A DNA stretch of 64,000 bases from assembly GCF_002233675.1 (NCBI RefSeq), contig NZ_NMUQ01000002.1:701901-765900 (forward strand), read 5' to 3'. How positions within the stretch are numbered: the first letter of the stretch is position 1; the number at the start of each line of letters is the position of its first letter. The translations under genes were made by a program, and so were the position numbers. The stretch comes from Paenibacillus herberti. Its GTDB lineage: Bacteria; Bacillota; Bacilli; Paenibacillales; Paenibacillaceae. The notes under the pieces were generated by a model, which was given only the letters and a program-made list of their open reading frames with translations, had not been told where the DNA came from and ran no database searches. This document shows positions 34,711-44,374 of the stretch, piece after piece.

Positions 34711-36525
34711 TTAAGGAATTAGTCCAGTCACCGCTGTATGGGCAGCCGATGCAGAACCATTGTTACCGTTGTAATCTTCCGCTTCAACTTTGTAATAGTA
34801 GGTCGTGTTGGACTTCGGACGCGCATTGTCCATAAAGGATGTACCCGTCGACTCGCCTACCATACTGGTATATGCAGGCGTAAAACCAGCCGTCGTGCCA
34901 CGATAAATGTTGTAGTGAGCAATGCCGCTTCCCGAATCCGTTGCCGCCGCCCAGCTCAGCTGCACATAACCATTGCTAAGCGTCGATGTCACGTTTGATA
35001 CGGTGGACGGCAGAGCGTTGTCGAGCCCATATAATTGGGTTCCCGAATCATAACCGGTAGCCGTCTGCCAAGCCGACAGAGTGTTGTATGTCGTGCCGTT
35101 TTTACTGGCGACGAATGTCAGGCCATTGCTGCTGTAGATGCGGTTTTCCCAGCTGGAGTCAATGTTGGCGTTCAACGCGAAGCTGAAAACCGATGTATTC
35201 GCTACGCCGGATTTCAACACAATATTGTTTCGGTAAATACTGTTGCCCGTCCAGAGGCCGGCAATTGGCGTTACGCCATCATCCGAAAAAGCGGTGTTGA
35301 TGGCGTTTGTGCCCGCCACATCCACGATAATCGTGTTGTTGGCCACCACCATGTTACGAGCTCCGGTCGAAAGGTCGCGCGCCCCGGTAAAGTTACCAAG
35401 CGCGATTTGTCCTTTCCCGTTGGATTGCTCGCCTTTGTTGCCCTTGGCCTTGTTGTTGAGAAACTTTCCGCCATTGTTGCTCATCGTCGTGAAGCCATTA
35501 CCTTTGTTGTCATGCGAGTAGTTGTACTGGACGGTAATATTGGTACAGTACCAATCGATATTAATGCCCGCTCCATCGTAGCCGGACCCGGAATCCTTCA
35601 TCTCCGACACTTCATTGAAACGGATGACGGAATCGCGAGAGGAGACGTACCACAGCCCGCCCGGTCCGTAGCCATTCGAATTGGCTTGCCCTGCGGCACG
35701 AACGACGTTGCGTTCGATGGCGGAATTGCGCGCATTGCCAACCACGATGCCCTGGTTGCCCATGTTCGTCACTTCATTACCAACAACATACAGATTGCCA
35801 AACGTCTCCTGGGAATTGAAGCTTTTGGAGTTAGCCGTATCCCATCCTCCCGTAATGATGGCATACCATCCCAAATCATGAATCTTGTTGTTTGAAATTA
35901 CAATGTCGTTCGCGACGGCTCCGAAGGTCGATCCCGGAACATAAGCGACAATGTTGATTCCATACGTATTCGAATCTGGAGTGGTGCTATACACCTCATT
36001 GCCGTCGATCTGTAATCCCGAGTGGACCGCAGTTGTATCGTAATCTACCAGGATTCCAATCGTTTTGTTCGTATAAGTAAGATTTGCGGATGGTACAGCC
36101 TTCACAGCCAGCCCTTGAATTAGCCAGTTGCTCAAATTTTTGCCGTAAATGACCCCGCTGTTCGGAGTGTTGGCCGTAATAAGCGGCTTATTACCCGTGC
36201 CGAACGAAGTAATCGTAATCGGGCTGGCTTTTGTGCCGGAGCCTTTCAGCGTCAGCTTTTCATTCCAGGTATCGCCGGATTTCAGCAAAATACGGTCGCC
36301 TGGCTGGAATGTGATGCCACTCACCTTGGCCATCGTTTTCCAAGCCGTCGTTTGGCTCAAACCGTTATTGGCGTCGTTGCCCGAGCTGTTGCTGACGTAA
36401 TACGTGGTGTTTGCGGCGAAGGCAGCTTGCGTCCCCAGTGTCAAAGCTCCGGGAACTGCGCTTGCCAGGAGCAGCAAAAGTGCTGTCATAATTATTACAG
36501 CACGTACTTGTAATACGCTCCTCAT
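34711..36525 (-). CDS. Secreted parallel beta-helix protein with FnIII domain
   Basis: 604 aa. Signal peptide to about residue 38 (AAFAA). A DUF1565-like start (TTYYVSNSSGNDANNGLS) leads into a right-handed beta-helix (about 40-500) with repeated DIVISNNKIHDLGW, ERNVVRAAGQA, NYSHDNKGNGFTTMSNNGG motifs, then one FnIII domain (about 510-600, NVTSTLSNGYVQLSW to GLIP). It is close to the middle of the 1772-aa protein but lacks the sandwich domains, CBM and SLH, so it should be released. Probably binds or degrades a polysaccharide; the active site cannot be named. GGAGG is 10 bases before the ATG. Confidence 0.9.
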   Translation of the reverse strand: MRSVLQVRAVIIMTALLLLLASAVPGALTLGTQAAFAANTTYYVSNSSGNDANNGLSQTTAWKTMAKVSGITFQPGDRILLKSGDTWNEKLTLKGSGTKASPITITSFGTGNKPLITANTPNSGVIYGKNLSNWLIQGLAVKAVPSANLTYTNKTIGILVDYDTTAVHSGLQIDGNEVYSTTPDSNTYGINIVAYVPGSTFGAVANDIVISNNKIHDLGWYAIITGGWDTANSKSFNSQETFGNLYVVGNEVTNMGNQGIVVGNARNSAIERNVVRAAGQANSNGYGPGGLWYVSSRDSVIRFNEVSEMKDSGSGYDGAGINIDWYCTNITVQYNYSHDNKGNGFTTMSNNGGKFLNNKAKGNKGEQSNGKGQIALGNFTGARDLSTGARNMVVANNTIIVDVAGTNAINTAFSDDGVTPIAGLWTGNSIYRNNIVLKSGVANTSVFSFALNANIDSSWENRIYSSNGLTFVASKNGTTYNTLSAWQTATGYDSGTQLYGLDNALPSTVSNVTSTLSNGYVQLSWAAATDSGSGIAHYNIYRGTTAGFTPAYTSMVGESTGTSFMDNARPKSNTTYYYKVEAEDYNGNNGSASAAHTAVTGLIP

Positions 36526-36606
36526 TCTTCATATTCCTCCATTCAAAGTTGGATTAGGGCGTCTGCCCGTTAAGAACATATCATAATGACATATAGATTC
36601 GATATG

Positions 36607-36621
36607 TGGTAAGCGCTTTCT
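36607..36621 (-). promoter_or_regulatory. Operator-like palindrome upstream of the 604-aa gene
   Basis: TGGTAAGCGCTTTCT, the third occurrence of the AAGCGCTT core found before the other two beta-helix genes, within a longer similar segment (ATGTGGTAAGCGC, then CATGTGATTTTTGATT). Confidence 0.55.
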
Positions 36622-36659
36622 TTTTCATGTGATTTTTGATTATTCTGACTTTTTAGACG

Positions 36660-36699
36660 AAAAAAAAGCCTGCGGCTCCCGGTAAGGAGCGGCGCAGGC
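36660..36699 (-). terminator. Terminator of the beta-galactosidase gene
   Basis: GCCTGCGCCGCTCC pairs with GGAGCCGCAGGC (minus strand) and is followed by TTTTTTTTCG. It lies 6 bp past the stop codon. Confidence 0.9.
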
Positions 36700-36705
36700 C
36701 CTAGC

Positions 36706-38466
36706 TTATTGTTGCTTATTCAAAACCGGATAATCCTGCAGCGAGACGCTTGGGGATTCGCATCCATGAAGCTCGAATACGACGATTTCGTTGTTCCCTT
36801 TGCGCAGCAGCGGACCTGGGATATACAGCGTCTCTTGCGGAGCGATCTCCCAATAACGACCCAGGTTGAAGCCGTTAATGTAGGCGACGCCTTTGGTCCA
36901 GCCCTTCATGCTCAAAAACGTGTCCGCTGGCTCATCAACCGTAAACTCGCCCAGGTAGAAGGAAGGCTGGTTCTTTTCTGATTCGCCATCGACTGAGTCG
37001 AAATTCAGCTTGGACAAGTCGTCCAGCGGAAGTGGACGAACCGTCCAGTCGAACAGGAATTGAAGTCCGTGGCGCACGCCTTCCGTGATGCCTTTGGCAT
37101 CTTTCATTTGCGGTCCGTAGTTGATCCGGCCCATGTTCTCCACGAGAATCGTCAGCTCAACGCCTCCCGCCGGAACATCGAACACAATGTCATGCTCCTT
37201 ATCCGCACGTTCGATGATGCCTTTGAACTTCCCATCGATAAAGATATGCGCACGGTCGTGAACTTCCTGCAGGTTCAGGCGGCTTGCAGGACGCGGCCCG
37301 GATAGATGGGTCGTGTACATGATGAAGCCGTAGTTTTGTCCGAATTGCTCCATCGGTTCCGGGCAAACACTTTGAATCGGCGAGGAAAGCCCATCGAGGG
37401 AAGCCAGCAGCTTCGCCTGTCCCGTCATGTTTACGGTGCCGTAGCTTTTTTTGGCGATTGGAGCCGGCAGTTCAAGTGGTCCAAGATCGGTATACTTGCC
37501 AATAACTTCGCGAACGGCATGGTACTTCTCCGTGAGATCGCCGCTTTCGCTAAGCGGGGAATCGTAGTCATAACTCGTAATGGTCGGCTGCAGCTTGTCC
37601 GGGTAGTTGGCGCCGCTGTAAAAGCCGAAGTTCGTGCCGCCATGGAACATATAGAAGTTAACCGATGCATTCGCAGCCAGCATATCGTCCAGCACTTTGG
37701 CTACGTCTGCCGCGTCACGGGTATGATGCTGCTCGCCCCAGTGATCGAACCAGCCGTTCCAGTATTCCATACACATAAGCGGCTGATCGGGTTGGTACTC
37801 CAGCAACTTAGCGAAACCTTCTGCCGAGCGGGAACCAAAGTTAACCGTCTCCCACACGCCCTCAACCATGCCGCCTTGCAGCATGAAGTCCTCTGGTCCA
37901 TCCGAAGTGAACAACAGTACATCCACGCCGCGCTCGATGAGCGCTTGTTTCAGATGGTTCAGGTACGCTTTGTCATTGCCATAGCTGCCATATTCGTTCT
38001 CGATCTGCATCGCGATAATCGGACCGCCTTTAGTCGACAAGAATGGCGTAAGGCGTGGAATCAGATCATCGAAATAAGCATCGATTTTGTCCAGGAACGG
38101 CTTGTGGTGGCAGCGGAGACGCATGCCCGGATCAGCAAGCAGCCAAGCAGGAAGTCCACCGAATTCCCATTCCGCACAGATGTACGGGCTTGGACGCACG
38201 ATGACATAAAGCCCCAGCTCTCCAGCAAGCTGGGTGAACTTCTCCAGATCGGCCATACCTACGAAATTGAACTGGCCTTCATTCGCTTCATGCAGATTCC
38301 ATGGTACATACGTTTCAACCGTATTAAAGCCGCAAGCTTTCAGCTTGAGCAGCCTGTCCTCCCAATATTGGGGCACCACCCGAAAATAATGAATCGCTCC
38401 CGATAAAATCCGAAAAGGTTGTTCTCCCAACATCAGCTGTTTTCCTTGAATGGTCAGTTGACTCAA
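36706..38466 (-). CDS. Beta-galactosidase, glycoside hydrolase family 35
   Basis: 586 aa from TTG AGT CAA, 8 bases after GGAGG. Hydrolyses terminal beta-galactosides by a retaining mechanism. Family motifs: SGAIHYFRVVPQYWEDRL near the N-terminus; GGPIIAMQIENEYG with the acid/base Glu at about 158; PLMCMEYWNGWFDHWG with the nucleophile Glu at about 234; NFYMFHGGTNFGF. C-terminal jelly-roll domains follow. There is no signal peptide, so it acts on imported sugars. An AraC regulator is divergently transcribed from the other side of a 174-bp intergenic region. Confidence 0.95.
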   Translation of the reverse strand: MSQLTIQGKQLMLGEQPFRILSGAIHYFRVVPQYWEDRLLKLKACGFNTVETYVPWNLHEANEGQFNFVGMADLEKFTQLAGELGLYVIVRPSPYICAEWEFGGLPAWLLADPGMRLRCHHKPFLDKIDAYFDDLIPRLTPFLSTKGGPIIAMQIENEYGSYGNDKAYLNHLKQALIERGVDVLLFTSDGPEDFMLQGGMVEGVWETVNFGSRSAEGFAKLLEYQPDQPLMCMEYWNGWFDHWGEQHHTRDAADVAKVLDDMLAANASVNFYMFHGGTNFGFYSGANYPDKLQPTITSYDYDSPLSESGDLTEKYHAVREVIGKYTDLGPLELPAPIAKKSYGTVNMTGQAKLLASLDGLSSPIQSVCPEPMEQFGQNYGFIMYTTHLSGPRPASRLNLQEVHDRAHIFIDGKFKGIIERADKEHDIVFDVPAGGVELTILVENMGRINYGPQMKDAKGITEGVRHGLQFLFDWTVRPLPLDDLSKLNFDSVDGESEKNQPSFYLGEFTVDEPADTFLSMKGWTKGVAYINGFNLGRYWEIAPQETLYIPGPLLRKGNNEIVVFELHGCESPSVSLQDYPVLNKQQ

Positions 38467-38640
38467 GACTGTTTCCTCCAATACCGATCTATGATGCCCT
38501 TATAGTAGCCCCTGCGTTAGATACAGTGAATGCACAAACTCCTCATTTACTTAACCTTTTGTGCCGGAACAATCGTTTCACCAGTATGCTATAATTTGAC
38601 CTAGAGCATGCTGTACAGGACTGTGCAGGAGGTAGGATCA

Positions 38641-39543
38641 GTGGATACTATATTTGTATTTCAGAATATTACCAGCACCTTGAAAATAGATGGCTGTCAC
38701 TTCGGAGTTAAGCCTGAGGCATGGTCTTATCAAAAACATCATCATCATCTGTATGAGCTAATTTGCTGTATGGAAGGAGGGGCCGTTCAGGAAATCAACG
38801 GGGAGAAGGTCGAATTGAAAAAAGGAGACTGGATTCTGTTGAAATCCGGGGTCAGCCATACGGTCGCCAATTCCTCCCCTTCACATTATGCTTATTTCGT
38901 TATTCACTTTGACCTGGACGATCTGGATGCTCGGAGTCGGCTCGGAGCTGCGCCATTCCGCCTCATTCCAGCGACCCAGGCCAAACAGAGCAAGCTTCCC
39001 CATCTTGTCCCCGAGCTGGAGCGACTGATGCAGCAGAAGCTTCTTTCCGAAGAAACATCGTTTTCACCCGATTTTGTCCAGTTTTCTTTGCCGCTGCATC
39101 AACGGCTCGCTCTGCAGGCTTACGTCCTGCTGATCCTCCAGGAAATTCTACTCCTCCTGGAAGCTCCTCCGAGTATGGATGCCCGTAATCAGGTTTCGGC
39201 CTATGAAGCTGATGTCGCCCATTCCATTGAAGAGAAGCTTACGGCAGATTTTACAACGAATCCGTCGATTACCGCGATCGCATCCGATATGAATATGAGT
39301 CGCAGCCAGCTGTCCAAAGTTTTCGCCAAAGTGTACGGAGTATCTCCGCGCCAATATATTAGTCGAAGAAAATGGAGCAAAGCCAAAGAGCTGCTCGTCA
39401 CCTCGAACCTCACGGTTTATGCGATTGCCGAGCAGCTCGGCTTCAGCTCCGTCAACCATTTTTCCCGCCAATTTCGCAAGTGGACCGGGGTGTCGCCCAA
39501 TCAATACCGCCATATGCCTATCGAAAAAGGGATTGAGCCCTAA
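38641..39543 (+). CDS. AraC-family regulator with cupin sensing domain
   Basis: 300 aa from GTG, 8 bases after AGGAGG; an ATG 11 codons earlier has no such site. N-terminal cupin (about 15-110) with the run KHHHHLYELICC and the turn LKKGDWILL. The C-terminal about 100 residues hold two helix-turn-helix motifs (SITAIASDMNMSRSQLSKVF and VYAIAEQLGFSSVNHFSRQF) and the GVSPNQYR end. Divergent from the GH35 gene, so its probable regulator, responding to a galactoside. Confidence 0.9.
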   Translation: MDTIFVFQNITSTLKIDGCHFGVKPEAWSYQKHHHHLYELICCMEGGAVQEINGEKVELKKGDWILLKSGVSHTVANSSPSHYAYFVIHFDLDDLDARSRLGAAPFRLIPATQAKQSKLPHLVPELERLMQQKLLSEETSFSPDFVQFSLPLHQRLALQAYVLLILQEILLLLEAPPSMDARNQVSAYEADVAHSIEEKLTADFTTNPSITAIASDMNMSRSQLSKVFAKVYGVSPRQYISRRKWSKAKELLVTSNLTVYAIAEQLGFSSVNHFSRQFRKWTGVSPNQYRHMPIEKGIEP

Positions 39544-39564
39544 CAGAGCTCAATCCCTTTTTTT
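39529..39564 (+). terminator. Terminator overlapping the AraC stop codon
   Basis: GGGATTGAGC pairs with GCTCAATCCC around a 9-nt loop that includes the TAA stop, followed by seven T. Confidence 0.93.
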
Positions 39565-39588
39565 CGCCACTTTTTTCGCCGCCCTCGC

Positions 39589-40488
39589 TCAAAACGCTCC
39601 TTGCTGGATTCCGCTTCTCGCTTTAACGGATTTGGCGTATTCGGATGGGCTCATCCCGGTAGCACGTTTGAACGCTTTGGAAAAATAATGCACGCTGCTA
39701 AAACCCAGCTGACGCGATATTTCCGTAAAATTATGCGCGTCCTCGCGAATGAGCAGCTTTGCTTTTTCGATTTTCATATTCGCGTAATATTCCATAATCG
39801 TCTTGCCGGTATGTCTCTTAAACAGCTCTTTGAGCTTCGTATTGGCGATATGCAGGGTGTTGCTAATTTCCGCCAAAGAAAGCTGCGACGATAAACGCTC
39901 CTCCATCAGCGCGACGATGGTGGACAGCAGCATCCCTTCATCCTTCTCTTTGGGCATCAATAGCGGCGCCCGTCCATGATCATTTGAAGCGCCATCGCGC
40001 AAGAGCAGAATAAGGAACGTCTCCAAGTAACATTTGAGCAGCTGCTCGGAGCCAATCGGTTGGTTAATTTTACGGATCAGCGGGTAGCCAAATGGAAAAG
40101 CAAAAGCATTCGCTCCCTCGCTTATAATACGAGCCATTTGGTTGCGCTGTTCACTATCAAGCTGGAATACCTTTTCGGCAAAGTTGTTCATCATGTTGGA
40201 ATCACAATCAAACGTCAGGACAATGACATTCGGAGCCTTGCCATGCATCGTTGTAAAGCTATGGAATTCATTCGGCTTATGAAAGATAAGGCCGCCTTGC
40301 TTCAAGCTATATCGCTTCGTATCGGCCAAAACCTCGATTTCACCCTTGTCAACGTAGACCATCTCCCAGAAGTTATGCCGCTCTCCAGGAAAATAATAGT
40401 CCTTCCCGAACTCGAAGTAGTACATCGTAATGATGCTGCGAATATCCAGAAGCAGATTCAAATGGGTTCGTTCCAGATCTACAGTCAC
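39589..40488 (-). CDS. AraC-family regulator
   Basis: About 299 aa from a GTG start (TAC GTG ACT) behind GGATGAGG; the frame also extends to a TTG at 40515. N-terminal cupin-like sensing domain (GERHNFWEMVYVDKGEIEVLAD, LKQGGLIFHKPNEFHS). C-terminal AraC DNA-binding domain with SLAEISNTLHIANTKLKELF and FTEISRQLGFSSVHYFSKAF, then GMSPSEYAKS. Divergent from the Gfo/Idh oxidoreductase, which it may control. Confidence 0.88.
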   Translation of the reverse strand: MTVDLERTHLNLLLDIRSIITMYYFEFGKDYYFPGERHNFWEMVYVDKGEIEVLADTKRYSLKQGGLIFHKPNEFHSFTTMHGKAPNVIVLTFDCDSNMMNNFAEKVFQLDSEQRNQMARIISEGANAFAFPFGYPLIRKINQPIGSEQLLKCYLETFLILLLRDGASNDHGRAPLLMPKEKDEGMLLSTIVALMEERLSSQLSLAEISNTLHIANTKLKELFKRHTGKTIMEYYANMKIEKAKLLIREDAHNFTEISRQLGFSSVHYFSKAFKRATGMSPSEYAKSVKARSGIQQGAF

Positions 40489-40602
40489 GTAGTCCTCATC
40501 CCCTCTAAATGACAAATAATGCGTCTATGAGAACAAAGCCAAAGGCAGTGGTTGTTTTTTATAATAGAGCCAGTTTAACAACCGCGCAAGGAGGCAGAGG
40601 TC

Positions 40603-41715
40603 ATGAAACTTGGTGTTATCGGTTATGGTAACCGAATTCAGCATATGATCAGTGAAGTAATTGCAGTTGATCCGTCATCAGAGGTAGTTGCCATTGTTGA
40701 TCCTCAAAGCTCACTCATTCAGGCACAGCAGCAGGAGCGTCTGGTTAACACCTCTTATTATGAAACGCCCGAGGAAATGCTTGCGTCCACCGCGTTTGAC
40801 GGTATCTTGATCGGCACACGATGTAATCTCCACACCGAGATGGCGCTGAAGGTTTTGCCTACTCGCATTCCTTTGTTTTTGGAAAAACCAGTCTCGACAA
40901 CGATGGAAGACTTGCGTCGCTTGAAAGCTGGTGCGGACGAGACGAAAGCGCCTGTTATAGTCTCCTTCCCGCTACGGGTGTCACCGATCGTTCAGCTCGT
41001 CAAGGAGATCGTTGATTCCGGCAAAATAGGCACCATCGAGCATGTGCAGGCCATCAACAACGTTTCATACGGTGCGGTCTACTACCATAGCTGGTACCGT
41101 GATGAGCAAATAACCGGCGGTTTGTTCCTGCAAAAGGCAACTCATGATTTCGATTATATCAATCATGTCCTTGGGCTAAATCCTGTCAGTGTCTGCGCCA
41201 TGAAATCCAAGCAAATTTTTAAAGGTGATAAACCTGCCGGACTGAGATGCGTGGATTGCGCGGAGAATAAAATTTGCCCAGAAAGCGCCTACCACGATGA
41301 AACCGCAAAATGTGTTTTTGGCACCGATACCGGCAATGAAGATTCCGGCAGTGCCTTGCTCTACTATGACAGCGGAATGCACGTCTCCTATTCGCAAAAC
41401 TTCTTTGCTCGCAGGGGCGCTGCTGCACGTGGTGCACGTTTCCTCGGGTTCAAAGGGACGATCGAGTTCGATTTCTATACCGATACCGTGAAGGTTTACA
41501 TGCATCATACGGACCGAGTGGAGACTTATAAGGTTGGCGGAGTAGAGAACCATTCTGGTGGAGATAGAGTGCTGGCCGCCGGCTTTGTCAACATGATGCA
41601 TGGAACGAGTCCATCCAGCAGTCCCCTTGAGGACGGATTAATCAGTGCACTGCAATGTATCAAAGCGAGAGAGTCGGCTGAAACGAGAACCTTCCAAAAC
41701 ATCGATTGGAACTAA
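40603..41715 (+). CDS. Gfo/Idh/MocA-family oxidoreductase
   Basis: 370 aa. NAD(P)-dependent sugar or inositol dehydrogenase-like enzyme. N-terminal Rossmann domain with LGVIGYGNRIQHM; the family Lys in LFLEKPVSTT near residue 100; C-terminal alpha/beta domain with KATHDFDYINHVLG. An unusual Cys-rich insert (CVDCAENKICPESA, then CVF, near 205-235) could bind metal or be structural. AAGGAGG precedes the ATG. It lies between a sugar regulator and an LplABC-like transporter. Confidence 0.9.
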   Translation: MKLGVIGYGNRIQHMISEVIAVDPSSEVVAIVDPQSSLIQAQQQERLVNTSYYETPEEMLASTAFDGILIGTRCNLHTEMALKVLPTRIPLFLEKPVSTTMEDLRRLKAGADETKAPVIVSFPLRVSPIVQLVKEIVDSGKIGTIEHVQAINNVSYGAVYYHSWYRDEQITGGLFLQKATHDFDYINHVLGLNPVSVCAMKSKQIFKGDKPAGLRCVDCAENKICPESAYHDETAKCVFGTDTGNEDSGSALLYYDSGMHVSYSQNFFARRGAAARGARFLGFKGTIEFDFYTDTVKVYMHHTDRVETYKVGGVENHSGGDRVLAAGFVNMMHGTSPSSSPLEDGLISALQCIKARESAETRTFQNIDWN

Positions 41716-41733
41716 CCGTTTAGAATGCGAAAC

Positions 41734-41780
41734 AAAGACGATCAAGACTCTGCACTCGGCAGAATTTGATCGTCTTTCTT
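41734..41780. terminator. Bidirectional terminator
   Basis: AAAGACGATCAA pairs with TTGATCGTCTTT; a short T-rich tract follows on plus. It lies between the convergent oxidoreductase and solute-binding genes. Confidence 0.85.
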
Positions 41781-41822
41781 GTGCGATAATCCTAAAGCCT
41801 ATTCGCAGCCTACGGCCTTGCC

Positions 41823-43415
41823 TTAACGGCCTTCTGCCGCCGCTTGTTTGTTTGTTTCTTCGACGAGCTTAGTTCCGCCTTTTTTCAGCCATTCTTCTTT
41901 ATACTTGGAAAAATCGGCTGGAACGTCCTTGGAGTTTACAATTATTTCTGCAAGCCGTTGATTGACGTAGTCGCCCAATTCCCCGGGCAGGCTTGAATCC
42001 AGAGCGTCCTCGGGGATGACCATATATTCCAGAGGGTTCGGCACGGCGTAATCGCCGGTCGATTTGGCCGCTGCAATGATCTCTTCTCGGTTTTCCAGGC
42101 CTTCCGGCAGGAAGTCCGTGTTCCAGGATACGAGCGACTTCAAGAGAAAGCCCTTATCCTTGTCCCTCTCTTCCGCTGCCATGATCGGAACCTTTTTGTC
42201 GCCTTCGACTTTGTAGTGCACGCCCTCAACTCCGTTCAACACCAGGTCCTGGCCTTCTTCGGATAACAAGTAATCCAGCAACTCAAGCGCCTTTTTCTTC
42301 TTATCATCAGGCAAGTCGGCTTTGACCGACGTTTGGAGCCAGAAATTGGGGGATCCGTCCATCCGCTGCTGGCCGTTCGCGCCCTTTAGCGTACCAACCC
42401 AGGTAAAGATTGACTTTGGATCCCTGTCCGGATACGCCTTCTTGAGTTTATTGGTAATATCCGTATAGAACCAAGAGTTCAGATTATTGACAATCATACC
42501 GACTTTTCCGGTAATGAATTTTTCCATCTTCTGTTCATCGGTATTCACCATAAAGTCCGGATCAAGAATTTTTTCTTTGTTCATTTTGTTCAAGAATGAA
42601 ATACCTTGCTCCATTCCCGGTGAGATGACTTCCGGCTCGAATTTGCCGTCGGCCGTCTTCTTGAAGCGATCCGTACTGGCATCAAACGCGTTGAAAATCG
42701 GATAAAACCAAAAAACAGGATTTCCGCTGGAGCTTGAAGAGAAGCCATACGTATCTTTTTTGTTATTGCCGTCCGGATCGTTATCTGTGAATGCTTTCGC
42801 CACTTTGTAAAACTCGTCGATTGTCGTCGGCGCCTTCAGGCCGAGCTTATCCAGCCAGTCTTTGCGGATGAGGATGTTATGGCCGTTGATAGAGTTTTTG
42901 CCGCTGCCCGATTCGTTGAAAATTGGAAGCCCGTAGTGTTTGCCGCCGGTCGGCTTGGTCAGCACCTCGAAGTTGGCCAGCGATTTGCCGAGGTTCGGGT
43001 ATTCCGTCGTGTAATCGGACAGATTCAGAACGAGGCCTTCCCTGATCCACTGGTTGTATTGAACAGGCCTGCCAATACCGCTGGAAACAAATATATCTGG
43101 CATATCTCCGGTGCCGATCATGACGTTGAGCTTTTCCTCCCAGTCGTTCCATGAAGCCACGATAGGTTTGAGCTTGATGTTCAGCTTCTCCTGCAGGCGC
43201 TTGTAGATCGCAGAGTCAGGTGAATCGATTCCCTCATAGTCCCATCTGAATACCGTCAGCTCGACCGGAGCGGCCGGCTCTTTAGACTGTACGCCACTGT
43301 TGTTCGCCGCAGGTGCAGGTTCTCCATTATTGCCGCCGGAGCAGCCGGCCAAGACGCCGGCAAGCAGCGGAACAATAGCCATGGAGGAAACCCATTTTTT
43401 CTTCGTTCTATTCAT
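41823..43415 (-). CDS. Extracellular solute-binding lipoprotein, LplA/LipO-like
   Basis: 530 aa. Signal peptide with lipobox LAGC (Cys25), a linker, then a large family 1 binding fold (VELTFRWDYEG-like start, GKHYGLPIFNESG, LLDYLLSEEGQDLVLNGVEG). The size of about 530 aa matches the LplA group that pairs with LplBC permeases and binds complex oligosaccharides. Last gene of the operon lplB-lplC-lplA order on the minus strand. Confidence 0.9.
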   Translation of the reverse strand: MNRTKKKWVSSMAIVPLLAGVLAGCSGGNNGEPAPAANNSGVQSKEPAAPVELTVFRWDYEGIDSPDSAIYKRLQEKLNIKLKPIVASWNDWEEKLNVMIGTGDMPDIFVSSGIGRPVQYNQWIREGLVLNLSDYTTEYPNLGKSLANFEVLTKPTGGKHYGLPIFNESGSGKNSINGHNILIRKDWLDKLGLKAPTTIDEFYKVAKAFTDNDPDGNNKKDTYGFSSSSSGNPVFWFYPIFNAFDASTDRFKKTADGKFEPEVISPGMEQGISFLNKMNKEKILDPDFMVNTDEQKMEKFITGKVGMIVNNLNSWFYTDITNKLKKAYPDRDPKSIFTWVGTLKGANGQQRMDGSPNFWLQTSVKADLPDDKKKKALELLDYLLSEEGQDLVLNGVEGVHYKVEGDKKVPIMAAEERDKDKGFLLKSLVSWNTDFLPEGLENREEIIAAAKSTGDYAVPNPLEYMVIPEDALDSSLPGELGDYVNQRLAEIIVNSKDVPADFSKYKEEWLKKGGTKLVEETNKQAAAEGR

Positions 43416-43480
43416 TTCGGTTCAGCTCCCCTTTTGATCATTGGACAATCACTATTGGATATCAGCATTTCGTGAAAAGG

Positions 43481-44356
43481 TCAGCTCTTGATAGAGCCGA
43501 TCATCACCCCTTTCACGAAATGCTTTTGGATGAACGGGTAAACGATAATAATCGGAATAACGGAAACCATGACGATGGCATATTTAATCGTGTCCGCCAG
43601 CATGAACTGCTCGTTCATGGCGCTGAAACTCGCCGTTGCGTTCGTATTGTTATTAATCAGAATATCCCGCAGCACCATAGCCAGCGGCCATAAGTCCTTG
43701 TCGTTCAGGAACAACATCGGCTGATACCAGTTGTTCCATTGGCCAACCGCGATGAACAAGCCAATCGTAGCCAGAGAAGGAATCGACAGCGGCAAAATAA
43801 TGCGGAAGAAAACCGTCATATATCCGGCTCCGTCCATTTTGGCCGACTCCTCCAGTTCCACCGGAATACTCTGGAAAAACGTTTTGAGTACAATCATATT
43901 GTACATGCTGAGCGCCGCCGGGATGATCATAACTGCAAGACTATTAACCATGCCTAGATTTTTAATCAACAGATAGTACGGAATCAGGCCACCGGAGAAG
44001 AACATCGTGAATACCATAAACAGAAAGATGGCCGAGCGTCCCGGAAGATCCTGTTTAATAAGCGGATAAGCGGTAATAGCCGTAATAAATAACTGGTACA
44101 ACGTTCCAAGCACCGTGACCAAGACGGACACTAACAGCGATTGCAGAATTGTATCTTTGGAAAATATATACTCGTACGCTTCGAACGTCCACTTCGTCGG
44201 AAACAGGTTGAAGCTGGATTTGATTGCTTCCTCATAGGGCAGAACCGACCCAACAAGGACGTGCCAGAACGGATACAGCGTAATGATTGCGAGCAGAGCC
44301 AAGAAGACGATGTTCACCGCGTCGAAGATTTTGCCGGACAAACTGGTTGTTTTCAT
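43481..44356 (-). CDS. Carbohydrate ABC transporter permease, LplC/YtcP-like
   Basis: 291 aa. Six hydrophobic segments and the EAA loop (ELEESAKMDGAGYMTVFFRIILPLSIPS, near 175-202). The C-terminal FIQKHFVKGVMIGSIKS is typical of the YtcP group. AGGTGG precedes the ATG. It lies 18 bp after the first permease. Confidence 0.93.
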   Translation of the reverse strand: MKTTSLSGKIFDAVNIVFLALLAIITLYPFWHVLVGSVLPYEEAIKSSFNLFPTKWTFEAYEYIFSKDTILQSLLVSVLVTVLGTLYQLFITAITAYPLIKQDLPGRSAIFLFMVFTMFFSGGLIPYYLLIKNLGMVNSLAVMIIPAALSMYNMIVLKTFFQSIPVELEESAKMDGAGYMTVFFRIILPLSIPSLATIGLFIAVGQWNNWYQPMLFLNDKDLWPLAMVLRDILINNNTNATASFSAMNEQFMLADTIKYAIVMVSVIPIIIVYPFIQKHFVKGVMIGSIKS

Positions 44357-44374
44357 TGTTTGGGTTCACCACCT

